A stretch of 64,000 bases of DNA from Rhynchospora pubera (lineage: Eukaryota > Streptophyta > Magnoliopsida > Poales > Cyperaceae). A model generated the notes under the pieces. It searched no databases. It worked only from the letters and a program-made list of their open reading frames with translations, and was not told where the DNA came from. Made by a program: the position numbers and the translations under genes. Each line of letters begins with the position of its first letter. The first letter of the stretch is position 1. The stretch covers positions 62,601,840 to 62,665,839 of the forward strand of contig CM051461.1 of the NCBI GenBank assembly GCA_028095005.1, given 5' to 3'. This document shows, one piece after another, positions 19,107 through 30,592 of the stretch.

Positions 19107-19674
19107 CTAATACCTCATCGTTACCATTTGCTTGCTTTGTGAAACCAGTTGATATCCAAAGTCTACAAAGCAAAAGGAAAAATTGAAATAAACAAGACGC
19201 ACTTTAAGTATGCCTTAATTAATCTAGCTAATTGGACAAACTCATTATCCTACAAATAAATTTGGCACAGTACTACCAAAATATGAGGCAGTTTATCCTA
19301 AGCGGTATTGTCACCGCAAGTCAATGCAGCAGGTCAAACACACCACAAATTGAATGTCTTATAACTCTTAAGAAGCCGTTGAAGTAATTACATTAATCTA
19401 TCACTAATTAGATGCATTGAAAATTCTATTTTGATCAACTACTATCATTGCTTGCCAACCCATTAAAAGTTTAATATAGTGTATGTGTAAAAATGAATAA
19501 AATGTGTTTGAAACAAAGTCTAAATACCAAGCTTTTGCTAACGCTTTATGTTGTTCGGGATTTTCTTTGCTTCCTGTAACAAAAAAAGATGTAACGAATT
19601 TGTGTTTTGTAAACAATAACGATCTTTAGAAACAATCAAAAGAGACGCACTTATAGTAACTGGCTAATAAAATT
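19107..19674. repeat. 568-bp duplicated segment, copy 2
   Basis: Direct-orientation copy of 3733-4300, about 95% identical. The minus-strand open stretch with SKENPE and KALAKAWY persists with several amino-acid changes. Outside the limits the flanks differ: GC-rich sequence follows at 19675. Confidence 0.85.
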
Positions 19675-20782
19675 CCGGTGGCTTCTTCGGATGATTTCAC
19701 GTCTGGAAGAATCGTGGAGGTCACCTGAGTACGCCACTACTGTCCGTTTGGGTCGCGTCGCTCGTTTTGTGGTGGTTTGACCTCACCCTTTTGTCAGGTC
19801 TGACAAACTCCTGAGACGGCGGCGCTGGTGGCTTCCGGTGGTAGTTTCTCCCCAATTAACGGCTACCTGCGAATGGTGAAATCATGTGGGTATCCATTGA
19901 CTCGTAAATTGAGCGTCTTATGGTGCTTTTCTCATCTCGGGCCTTTTTCATCACGCTTTAACTTAATATCAGGAGCAGCAAATTTCAAAAGAGTAGATGT
20001 CACACTCAGTAATTTATGATTTATTGTTGCTTGTTTTCAAGCTCTTCTATCTTTTTTTTTTTTTCATTCCAGTTCTAAGTTCAAAGTTATCCAGAGTTTC
20101 ACTTCTTCTTTTTTTTTGTAGTTCTGTTTTTTCTAATAATACCTGAGGCACAGCCTCATTCATCATTTTTTTGAAGCACATTGAAAATTCAGTTTCCAAT
20201 TCTTTTGTGTCAATTTTATGTTCTTAATGAGACAGCCAAGGCCATGATCTTTTTCATTACGCTTAAGCCTTATAATTTTAGGTTTATACATTCTTATTTT
20301 GTCGAGATTAAAACTATTTGCAAACCAATGCATGAAATGCTGAAAAGTAATTTATTACCATTCTAGATAATCATAGTGATTAAAAGTAATGCACCCCGCC
20401 CCTACCCCCTCGCCCTGCACATCCTAGCCTCTCTTGCAACTTTAAGTTTTTGTAACTTTAATTTGATAATATAACTTTGATTTTTTTGAACGACATCCTT
20501 ACAATTTATTTATGAGGTTTTATAGTCAAATGGCAACATAGTTTTGAAAATAATTGTGACATCTAATTTCCGAATGAATGTGGGGTATATAGTAAATAAA
20601 TACATTTTGACATCAAGTGATCGAAATGTTATTACCATATTCGTTTTGGCACGTTCATGAATTAACGATTGCAAAGGCATCATTTTAGAAGTAATTTTTT
20701 TATACAACATATGGTGGTCATCTAAAGCGTATAAACTTTACTATTCTATGAATTATATTAAATATATCTATTCCTATATATG
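19675..20782. other. Intergenic, no gene recognised
   Basis: 19675-19860 is GC-rich and looks exon-like, and a short plus-strand frame runs 19828-20019, but no domain is recognisable and no splice chain was found. The rest is AT-rich. Confidence 0.4.
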
Positions 20783-20937
20783 GGTGCGTTTGGATAGGTG
20801 TGGGAAGAAGGGAAGAAGGGAAGAAATGGAAATAAGTATTGGGAAGTGTGTAACTTTGTGAAGAGTTTGGATTGTTTATAATTTTTTTTCTTCTTCTTTC
20901 TTTTTCTTCTTTTTTCTTCCAACGATCCAAACGCACC
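20783..20937 (+). mobile_element. MITE, GTTTGGAT family, copy 1
   Basis: Terminal inverted repeats GGTGCGTTTGGAT / ATCCAAACGCACC. The core AAGTGTGTAACTTTGTGAAG AGTTTGGATTG is shared with the copies near 40.0, 42.9, 63.2 and 63.4 kb. No clear target duplication here. Confidence 0.8.
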
Positions 20938-22940
20938 TAAAGAGAGAAACATAAGTGCAAGAAAAAATCATAAGCAATGGATAGTATGGTCACAACGAAA
21001 GAAATCTCGTCACGTGAATGCATCTTGCCCACCATGCACGACGCCATCAGCTACTCCCTAATAAAGACAAACTACTCTAGAAGTAGAAAGAAAGAGAGTG
21101 AAACAAAATCCTAATTTTATTTTTGGCATGCAAGCCACAAATATAAAGCAACATGCAGGTTGACAAAAAGAAAAGAAAAAAAATTAAATAATGGCACCTT
21201 AGCCGCTTACAACCACAAACATGCATTCATTCATATATTTTTCACACAAGGCAACTTGACCATACAATCCATTTTATTTTTATTCCTGCAAAAGAACTTA
21301 GCAACAATCCTATTTAAATGCAAACAAACAGTTAGTGATTTTTTTTGCTATAAAAAAATCTAGTATTTTTAAAGAGTTAGTACAGAGCTTACACTTAATT
21401 CAAATTTAAATCAAGTAATCAACAGATTTTATATAAATTTACAATAATTAGATGTGGAACATGCCAGCTCTGCGTAAAGAGGGTTATGCAAATACTTGAA
21501 TCACATTATACCCAACCAAAGGCTTTCAGAAATAGGAAGGGCCGTGATTTCATATTTTCAAAAATAATAGGAAAGGAGAAGCCTTTCATATATTACTATC
21601 ATGAGTTTCCATTTCAGTCCTTCAGTTTCAATTTTATGCAAAATAAATAAAATCCCAAATTGGGGATTATAATCTTTAAATACAGTAATGTGGGGAGAAA
21701 AAGGACCAAATTAGAGCAAAACACAACATGACGAAGCTGTGCTACCCCGCTACTCCAAATATTCAGGAGTACGGGTAAGCCTCCGGTACGACACTGGTAT
21801 GTATCCGGTACAGCACTGGTATGTATCCGGTACGCCAAATCAATCAATACATATATTAATCCTAAGTATATGATCCGGATTCGAATACTGTAGCTAAGCA
21901 CTGTTGGTTAACAGTGTAGCTGACAGTTGGGGTCTGCTCGACAGAAAAATATTTTATATTCAACACTGTCTTTTATTCAGATTTTCTGTGATGGTCTCAG
22001 GAAAACTCGAACAAAACTAAAAAGTAATTTTCGCAGAAGATCCCGTCTCCAAACCAACCATGTGTTGGGGGTTTACGCGCATGGCTGGAGTTCAGTTCAC
22101 ACACTTTGTACAGTGGTGTACTGGTGTGTGATTAATTAGCAAGATTTTCTATGGCAATCTAAACAAAATTCAATTATAACTAAAATATCATTTTCGCAGA
22201 AGATCTGGTGTCCTGTCTCCACTCGATTTCTACCGTAATGGAGAGGAAAAACAAAAAAACATGGTGGGACCCAACCTTCTTTATGATATGGTACAAATAG
22301 TATTTTTTCAGCTATAGGACAAAGCAAAACCAGAACCGAACGAATTTTTAAATTTCTGTTTGTTTTCGCCTCCATTCCCTACCTAAAGATCCCATCCATT
22401 CTTAAATTTACAGAACATGGATTTTAACTTTGCAATTGTTTTAGGACATTCTAACTTTCTAAGCCTCATTTCAGCATGAAATATTATATATCTTCTTGAT
22501 AAATTATAGGTAATATGATGGTATTAATTATGGCTTACAAAATATTTTACATAATTTTTTGAATCTCAATATATTTTTTCATGCAATTTAAGCGATGTAT
22601 GTTGCAAAAATTTTGATTAATGTATTTTTGTTTGAAATATAAGTATATTCTTGAGCAATTGTGTACTATTAGCTATATACCATGTTAAAAATTATCGCGC
22701 AACACAGCTGATTTATATGATCTCTCCAATAAATAAAATAATAAAATATCAAAAATAAAAATAACATTGTATACTGTTATTCTGGGCTGCATCGAGAAAT
22801 ATATATATTTTTTCAACATGCAACAGGTCTTGCGCATATGATGATTATATAGTTTTGAAAAAATATCACGCAACACAACTAATTTATATGATTTCTCGAA
22901 TGGATACAATGTAAAAAAAATATAAAAAATACAGAATAAA
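20938..22940. other. AT-rich intergenic sequence
   Basis: No gene seen. ACTGGTATGTATCCGGTAC is directly repeated at about 21796-21833. Confidence 0.5.
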
Positions 22941-22966
22941 TCGCACAACGTGCGAAATCCCGCTAG
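22941..22966 (+). mobile_element. Helitron-like 3' terminus
   Basis: Hairpin TCGCACAACGTGCGA is followed 5 bases later by CTAG (22963-22966) and then T, the arrangement of Helitron 3' ends (short hairpin, CTRR, insertion before T). The 5' TC end was not located. Confidence 0.45.
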
Positions 22967-23113
22967 TATTTTATTAATTCCATCTTGACCACCCGGTACG
23001 GTCTTGGGTACGATGCCGGGTACCTTTTTCACTGCTTTCTTCTGGTGCCTAGGAATATAATAGTCAAATGGCCAATGCACGTGACGAACGTATAATAACC
23101 CTTTATTATTATA

Positions 23114-23142
23114 CTAGATGGGATAATCGAGCTTCGCTCGAT
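23114..23142 (-). mobile_element. Helitron-like 3' terminus, opposite orientation
   Basis: On the minus strand, hairpin ATCGAGCGAAGCTCGAT is followed by ATCCCAT and CTAG (23117-23114), then T. It faces the terminus at 22966, 147 bp away. Confidence 0.45.
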
Positions 23143-24631
23143 CTATGAGTTTTAATAAATCCATATTTATTATATCTTTTTAAAATAAAAAATTAACGTT
23201 ATTATTCCTTTAATTTTATAGAATGATGATCCTTTTGTAATAATTAAACTCTTTATTGCGATTTTTTATACATTTAATGTTCATTATTAATATGAGAATG
23301 AAAAGATAAATTATAACTTACTTTATTGCCATTTACTTGTCTGTATAGTCTGTATATATGTTACTTTTTCCATCTTAATTAATTAGTCACGCAACCGGGG
23401 AAAAATGGAAAAAGATAAATAAATTGGGCCATCTTGTATCATCCTCCGTCAGTTGAACGTGTACACAACGGATTACCTCAGTCAAATAAAACCATATGAA
23501 ATAACAAAATTTTTTAAAAAAAAATTAAACTTGAGGGCATAAGTGATCTCCCCTCCCATTACAGAGAATGTACAAGTAATTATAAATGGATAGTGATTAA
23601 GAAATAAGTTATATTTTCTTCCTCTCTCAGCAAGAAGGTTTCGTCCAAAAGAATGGAGATTGAAGACTACTACATATAATCATTAAAAGAATTGAAAACG
23701 TGAAATCATAGATGTAAATCAATAAATTAAAACACAAATATATTCAGAAAAGTTAGAATTTAAAAATCAGTCGATACTCACAAAGTGTGGTGCTTTAGGG
23801 ATCCTATCATAGTGGAGTCAAAGATTCTTCAAGCTTAAGATCCCTAAGTACCCGAGTTTATAGACGTAATCATTGCAAAAAAGAAAATAATTTAAAGTTG
23901 TGAAACTGAATAATAAGTTTAAGATGAATATATTTTCTATAACTAAAATTGATTTTAAAGACTGAAAGATAATTGAAGCGTTGGTTATTGACACCTAATT
24001 GGTACTGTTGAAGGTTAAGCAACAAATTACGCATGCTATGTGAAATGTTGAGGAGTCGGCTCATTCAGAATGATCGTAAGGCTGAACTACTGCTTTATGG
24101 AAAGATAAAATATGTATGAATAAACATAAGTTTAAGATGAATAGACTTTCTTTCCTTTTTCATTAAAAAAAATCTCTATAATAAGTAGATGGGACTTACA
24201 TAAAACCATCAATTCGTGACGAAGCTCTTAGTGAATCTACTTCCCTTCTCACCAAATCAAGCTTGATAATCTAATCCAACAAAAAGAAAGGAAAAAAAAA
24301 ATGACCTGTGAGAGTGAAATAAGAAGCAATATGTTACTTTGATGCATAAAAATGAACCTCACCAATGTAAAAAAACTTCTCCATAGCAATATCCATTCTC
24401 CTGTTAGATCTGAAGATGAAAGATCCATAATCTAGAGAGAAAATAAATGGAAGAAGATGAATTGGTCAGAAACTAAACATTTTTCAAAATGTCAATAAAA
24501 AGCAAAAGGTTTTTAGATTGAGAGATGGAGAGAGAAAAATATATTTATATATAGATGAAACTAAATCAAAATGAAATTCCAATGACTATTGGCTTTCCAC
24601 ATCTATTAATATGTTAATTACATTAAAAAAA
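23143..24631. other. AT-rich intergenic, possible Helitron body
   Basis: No coding sequence recognised. It may be interior of the element ending at 23114, but a 5' end was not identified. Confidence 0.35.
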
Positions 24632-25043
24632 AAGAAAGTTTAATATGCACCATAGTGCATAGGGCATTCCGTGCACCACGGACTTTTTCAGGAATATTTT
24701 TGTAAATTGACAAATCTATTTTAATCAATCTAATCTACATATTGAAATCTCATACCAAACCAAAATTTACAATTTTTAAGATTTTATTACCATTTTTTGA
24801 TTTTTTTTAAAACATGCCTTTTTGGAATGTTGTACTATTTACAATTTTTCAAAAATGACATGTTTTAAAAAATTCGAAAAAAATAGTAATAAAATCTAAA
24901 AAATTGTAAAATTTGGTTTTCTATGAGATTTCAATATGTAGATTAGATTGGTTGAATTAGATTTGTCAATTTACAAAAATACCCCTGAAAAAGTCCGTGG
25001 TGCACGGAATATCTATGCACTATAGTGCATATTAAACTTTCTC
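24632..25043. mobile_element. Mutator-like MITE, long inverted repeats, 412 bp
   Basis: Ends GAAAGTTTAATATGCAC and GTGCATATTAAACTTTC. Inverted arms extend about 150 bp each around an AT-rich centre. TTAAAAAAA flanks both sides (24623-24631 and 25044-25052), a possible 9-bp target duplication, though it is low complexity. The inner TAAAATTTGGT sequence resembles the elements at 28.2 kb and 55.4 kb. Confidence 0.75.
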
Positions 25044-25224
25044 TTAAAAAAATATATCAAATAGCGGCTCAAAGCAATGAGGAAAATGGACCTAATAAAT
25101 AACATGGCCAAATCATCAATTGGATGGAATTTATTAATTGGGACAAAGCAGTTTGAATCCCTATACATTCTAATTGTTGACACATGCATTAGAAAAGGTA
25201 AATTAAAATCTTAGGAAAATTCAA

Positions 25225-26081
25225 GTTAACCTTGCATCAATATCCCCGAATATAGCTACAACATGAACCATATATCTTCATTTTCTTTGCTTTATCCTTG
25301 ACCTTGGTGATATATATGATACTTCCACCGCAAAAATCTCTAGCAGGCTCGTCCCTCAAAAAGAAAAATATATCATTCTACAAAGAGATATGAAAATAAT
25401 TTTTCAAAAAAACTGCCTTTTCAAATTTAAACAAAATAAATAAAAAATAAAGAGAGACAATTTAGTATAATTTTGAGTACCTGATGCCCATAATGTTCAG
25501 TAGCCCAACAATACAGGGCTCTACAAAAAAGAATCAATCAGGTTACACAGTACATATTTCTTCAAAGTTAGACTAAATTTCTCAATTTCCACCCACTAAA
25601 CACATAAGTTTAGAAAATTGTACAACTAATTAGATCATGGTTTTTAATATTGGTCATACTACTGGACGATTTGACCAAGATAAAAAGGCACCAAAATAGA
25701 ATTATGGTATGTACCTCATTGTACTGACATGAAACCAAAATCTCAAAATATATTTTGTTGGTTCAAAGTTTTTTTTTATAATAAATTTCACAATAAAGAT
25801 AAATTTTGATTGTTTGTATCACTATCAAGTACCAAAACTTATCAAAATACAGTTACCTCGAGTTGCATAAGTTTGATTTGCACTTATTAGCATGTAGAAA
25901 AAATAAATGATGAAGGAATAATAGAAAAATGATTTCATGAACCAATACCCCCACCAAGGCAGCATTGAACACCTTATATAACTTATCTAGCTCTGAGAAA
26001 CTAATTGCTTGGTTCCATCCAAATTCTTCCCGCACTAATTCTTTAAATATTTTACTATTGGCATGTAAGAGGAACTTAATT
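25225..26081 (-). pseudogene. Exon-like segments of an unidentified gene, group B
   Basis: Three minus-strand stretches have splice-like borders. 26081-25973 (TTTTTTCAG acceptor, donor AAG|GTGTTC) encodes a piece with ANSKIFKELVREEFGWNQ. 25520-25481 encodes ALYCWATEHYGHQ with a GT donor. A third, starting near 25348, encodes DEPARDFCGGS and is open to a TGA near 25225. I cannot assign a family, and do not know whether they belong to one gene or to group A further right. They could be real exons of a low-expressed gene or relics. Confidence 0.25.
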
Positions 26082-28136
26082 CTGAAAAAATGCAACAAAC
26101 CCATCCAGAATATAGTAAAAGAATGCACCTGTAATTCTACATTTCAAATTCTAAAATATAATAAAGTATAAAAATAGATTACCAGTATCCAGCCATCCAA
26201 GAAAAATAATTCTTTTGCAGCACAATTATGCAATAAACTTTTAGTTCTTTCTTTAAGTTGATAAACAGATTTTTTTAAAGCAAGGATGGGCAAGTATATG
26301 AAATAGCACTTTATAGTACCACAACTCAATTAGTGCACTACAGTGAAAAAAATTATATGAAGCCACGAAAGTATATAGTTAGTATAAATTGCTACTCTAT
26401 ATATACTTAATACATTTGTATGATTTGCCTACTACAAAATTATAGCTACCATTGTTGGATATATGAGGATAAGTTTGTGAGATAAATTATAAGCAACGGT
26501 ACAATAATTGATCAGCATTTGATGGTACGGTCGTGAAAAATATAATGAAATATATATCATGTTTGGTTACCTACTACCTAGGGATAGGACCTGCTCTGTG
26601 CATGCCATAGCAAATGCACCATCGTTGGCTACTTTGATATTTTCAGTTTTTCACCTCATCCACTGTGGCAACCTGTTAGAAATTTAGCTTCATTAGTTCC
26701 TACTAAACATAATTCTTTCTTAAACATATTCATCCGTCGAACTACATGTCTTATAAAACCTATGCATACGTCTTCCATGATGTATTAATTTTAATTAAAC
26801 AACCAAATCAATGAAACTTGCCGACTGTACCCTTGCTAAGACTTTCACAACATCACATGTAGCTGCACATAGATTTGTTCCCACTATTGATCATCACGTG
26901 ATCCCAAAACACACGTTTAAGTTCCTATTACCTAATGAATAGTCTTATATCCGAACTAACTAAGCATATCTAAATCTCTATTTTGCATAACTATACAAAT
27001 TTTTTTTTGTTGGATTTAATTTACAACATTTTAACTAACGAAGGCTTAACTTGAGGTGCCAGACACTGAAAATTCCAAATAAGAGAAACTGAAAGATTGT
27101 TTATAGTTTCAGATGTTGAATTTACTGAACTATTTTGTCTTTCTTCGTGCAGTATTATTCTGTAATGCAAGTGTTTTTATCTCAAAACTGGATTGATCCC
27201 AATGAGACCCCAAAGCAATAAGTCTAAGGTACAAAATTAAAATAATTAAAATAGAAAATCTGAGAAAATTTTGTAGATCATGTCATGAGATAATTAAGTT
27301 TATGTCCAATTTTCCATACATGCTTACCAGATCTGATTCAGTAACGAGCTTGAAAATTTACTGCAAGGCACATAAAAAAGCCAGAAATGAAAAATCGAAT
27401 TACAAAGTCTCTAGATGCTATTAGTTACAGTGTCACTTCCGATTAAAACGAAAATAATTAATTGTACAGTAAAAAAAAATAAAACTCACTGTATTAAAAA
27501 GTTAAGATAAAGCCATGAAATAAGAGCAAAAATTAAAGACACGGAGATAGAACCTGATAGCAAAAATTAAAGGCAAAGTCCTTCGATTTGGTACATCGTC
27601 GAGATTAGGCAGCAAAGAGAGACGACGAATAGAAAATATAGTTGAGTTGGAGAGCAGAAGCAGGTCCAGCGACGTTTAGTGAAATAAATTCAATTGAGCC
27701 ATTCCCTAGGGTTTAGTGAAGATCTGAAAGATGATGTCCAATCCAACGACGGTGCCTCTATACGCGTGGAGGAGAGAACAGAGAGGGGGTGAGGCAGACG
27801 TGGCCATAATCAATCGTGCATAGGAGGAGAGGAGAAGAAAAGGCAGAAGAGGGCTCCGAGCGCCAGAAAAGTGAGAGACGGAGACGGAGACGGAGACGGG
27901 TCGGAGTTGAAAATAGAAATGGCACGAAAAACTTAAAACAAAACACTACGCTCCGAACTAAACGTTTTACTGATGAATCGGATCAGTTTTATAATCAATG
28001 AAACCCGCCACACAAATAATTGCAGAGTATAATGTTGTACAATTCGGAAATATTTATGGTAAACAATGCCGTGTCGAATAACGATTAACAAATTAACCTC
28101 GGACTCTCACGCATCTTTATTTATAATAATACTGAT
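26082..28136. other. Intergenic, no gene recognised
   Basis: Mostly AT-rich. 27700-27910 is GC/GA-rich with CCCTAGGGTTTAG, resembling a promoter or leader on the minus strand. A purine-rich GAGACG tandem (about 27876-27898) accounts for the Arg-rich frame there. Confidence 0.4.
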
Positions 28137-28445
28137 ACTGATGAGTTTTGCTATGGTGAGTCGCGACTCACAAGAGGGTCCGTAAGTCGGGCTCAAAACT
28201 CCTAAATCTTGTTCAAAATGACCGATCTAAACCGTTCAATACGATCTCCCTATCGAAACCTCCATATTGACCAAATTTTACATTTTTTCGAAATTTTTAA
28301 GTATATTTTCTGATTTTTAAAAACTGCTATTTTTAAACGGTTCAGAACTAATTAGATTAACGATTTTCTAAAATTTCAAAAAAAATACTTAAAATTTTAA
28401 AAAAAATGTAAAATTTGGTCAGCATAGAATGTAAAACACCGAACA
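28137..28445. mobile_element. Degenerate foldback element related to the Mutator-like MITEs
   Basis: GACCAAATTTTACATTTTTT (about 28269-28288) faces its inverse AAAAAATGTAAAATTTGGTC (about 28401-28420). Flanking phrases such as CAAAATGACCGATCTAAACC parallel the element at 55.4 kb. Outer ends are not clear. Confidence 0.45.
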
Positions 28446-29048
28446 TAGCAGCAACCAAAGCATATTGAAATCACCAAAAAAAATACCATAAAATCTAAGT
28501 TTGAGAACATTAGTCAAGCCAAATTTATAAATTTCTGGTTATGAACAATGATGAAATATAGTTTGAGAAAGGTAATTTCAATGGCCAAAATATAGTTGTC
28601 AAACTGAGAAGTCCTCACCGAGAGAACATCATAAGACAGTTTAGCCATACCATCCAGAAAGATGATTAAAACAACACAAATATTACTTTTAGAGAATTCA
28701 CACTAAGTACTAGAGTTAAGAAGCTTGTCATTCTCAAATCACTTCTAAATGTTTTTGGACTTTTGCCATTCTCTTAATACACTGCATTAAGTGCTTGATT
28801 TGTTAAAATCTACATCGGATAGAATTTTCTCCCTAGCATAAAAATTTAACAACTGATATTTTCAATTTCTGCCGTTCCAATTCCAAAAACAGAAGAAACT
28901 TTACAATTTATTTTAGACATAAAAAGTTACTAATCGGGCCTCATCTCGCCAAAATCATTTCTACTGTACTATGCACAACTAATATTTATAAAATTTGGAA
29001 AAAACAAAAAAAAGGTCTGAATTAGATTCTGAGGTGATAATAGCGAGA
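28446..29048. other. Intergenic, no gene recognised
   Basis: AT-rich, downstream of the truncated RS gene; no RS-type exons continue here. Confidence 0.4.
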
Positions 29049-29400
29049 TCACCTATGCGAATAAGGAGATCGACTTCTATCTCTCCTACTTCTTCTACTG
29101 CTGTATCTAGGAGAAGGAGATCGCTTCCTCCTGTAAGAAGGCGACCGAGACAAATCCCGAGGCATTTCGCCAAATCCCCTCTGACTCTCTTCAAGCTGAA
29201 ATTTCAGAAAAATGATAGGAAAAAGTAAGGAATTAGAACTAAACTCAAGTAAAACGAAGAAATCACGGTGTAAGTAAGGCATGATTACTTACGAAATAAA
29301 TAAAATGGTTAGGAATTGAAGAAGAAAGATTCTCTCTCTGTAAGAACAATCAAAGAGATTCACGAACCCTAGAAGATAGAAAGGGAGATAAAGGCACGAG
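29049..29400 (-). pseudogene. Truncated RS-domain (ARGLU1/SR-like) gene: leader exon plus first coding exon
   Basis: On the minus strand, a leader-like region with CTAGGGTTCGTG (about 29400-29296) ends at a strong donor, TTC|GTAAGT. An intron ends TTTCAG at 29196, and an exon with ATG at 29165 follows. It encodes 38 residues, MPRDLSRSPSYRRKRSPSPR and more RS dipeptides, before TGA (29051-29049). The start resembles the N terminus of plant ARGLU1-like/SR splicing proteins. Just after the TGA the frame continues SRYYHL, so the TGA may replace an Arg CGA codon. No downstream exons are visible. I infer a 5' fragment copied as genomic DNA, since an intron is retained, and then truncated. The name is moderately sure, the RS nature clear. 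Confidence 0.5.
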
Positions 29401-29699
29401 CGCAATTTCAAATATACCCTTTTAGAATGTTGAAATTGTAATTTCTTCTGAAGTGCTAATACATGATGCGGGACAGGTCACCAGGCAGACTTTTTAATCG
29501 AACCGTCGGATCTAATTTTGGGGGACAAATTTTTACGAACTGCACGAATTTCGAACTGCACGAATCTCGTCGGACTTGATATTAATTACGGGACATCTAT
29601 TATTAATCAGACGGTTCGGATCAGAGACCTGCAGAGGATATGAATTCACATGATATGAGTATTGTTCATCTTAAGTTGTAGTGAACAATTGGAGATCAA

Positions 29700-29817
29700 G
29701 CCCCCAACTTATTTTAAAATTAAATGTCTATGAAAGATCTCCAGCCAGGTTTCGAATCTACGATTTTTCACTTAAAATACTTTGCTCTTTTGCCACTAGA
29801 CCATGAGTCGGTTCTCA
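29700..29817 (-). mobile_element. tRNA-type SINE, copy 1
   Basis: Minus strand reads GACTCATGGTCTAGTGGCAA (A-box-like) and, about 35 bp later, GATTCGAAACC (B-box-like), then GATCTTTCATAGACATTTAA and AAGTTGGGGG. It is closely similar to 58591-58718. No tRNA cloverleaf can be drawn, so this is not a tRNA gene. Confidence 0.7.
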
Positions 29818-29961
29818 TTTCATCTTAAATTGTTGTTTCACCTCTTGAATAGTTTACCTTTTAAACCAATTATTCTCCCTTGATTCTCCCTTTCTAGACG
29901 ACTTCGGAAAAAAAAAAAAACAAACCAATTATTAAAAAAAATGAGACAAGTTTTATTCAGA

Positions 29962-29990
29962 CTAGTTCTATTCTCGCGCGTTGCGCGATT
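29962..29990 (-). mobile_element. Helitron-like 3' terminus
   Basis: Minus strand: hairpin CGCGCAACGCGCG, GAATAGAA, CTAG (about 29968-29965), then T. The sequence resembles the 22.9-kb terminus (CGCAACG-type stem). The 5' end was not located. Confidence 0.4.
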
Positions 29991-30592
29991 CATTCCTATC
30001 CAAACATGCAATGAAACGATTTGCTAATGAGTGTGAATATGTTATGGATGACATAAATAAAATAGTGCTAATATCGCACATTGCATGATCGCTCTTTATT
30101 AATGTTGATTGCTAGCAGCATATCATCACCATAACGACCATGCCTAACAAAAAGGTGTGTATTATTTGGAACAATTAAATATTTTGAGAGCATGAATATA
30201 GGCATATGATGATGCACCATGCTATTACAACAACAAAAATTGCTAACATCACGAACAATTGTGACCTCATTTTCATTTTCTCCTTTAAAAAAAAAACAGA
30301 AAAAAATTAATTCACAGATCAAACTCAATTTGCAGTATAAGCATAACTAAGAATACATATCAACTCGATAAAAATTTATCATTTCTGATGCAAAATCCAT
30401 GAAGACACTACTAATTTACCATAATAATATACTAATTTTTGTGTTACCCTGATTTTGAAATAGCAGAGCGATTGGAGAGCTTGGCTATAACCTTCAATTT
30501 CATATCTTCTTTTGCCCTCATACCTTGGTCTGACCCTCAGTTACTTTGCTGAACATGAGGACGACAAACAAAAGTAAACAAAGAAATGGTAC

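Noticed and set aside
27816..28001. Arg-rich plus-strand ORF
   Set aside because: Derived from the GAGACG purine repeat; no RS-type or other domain.
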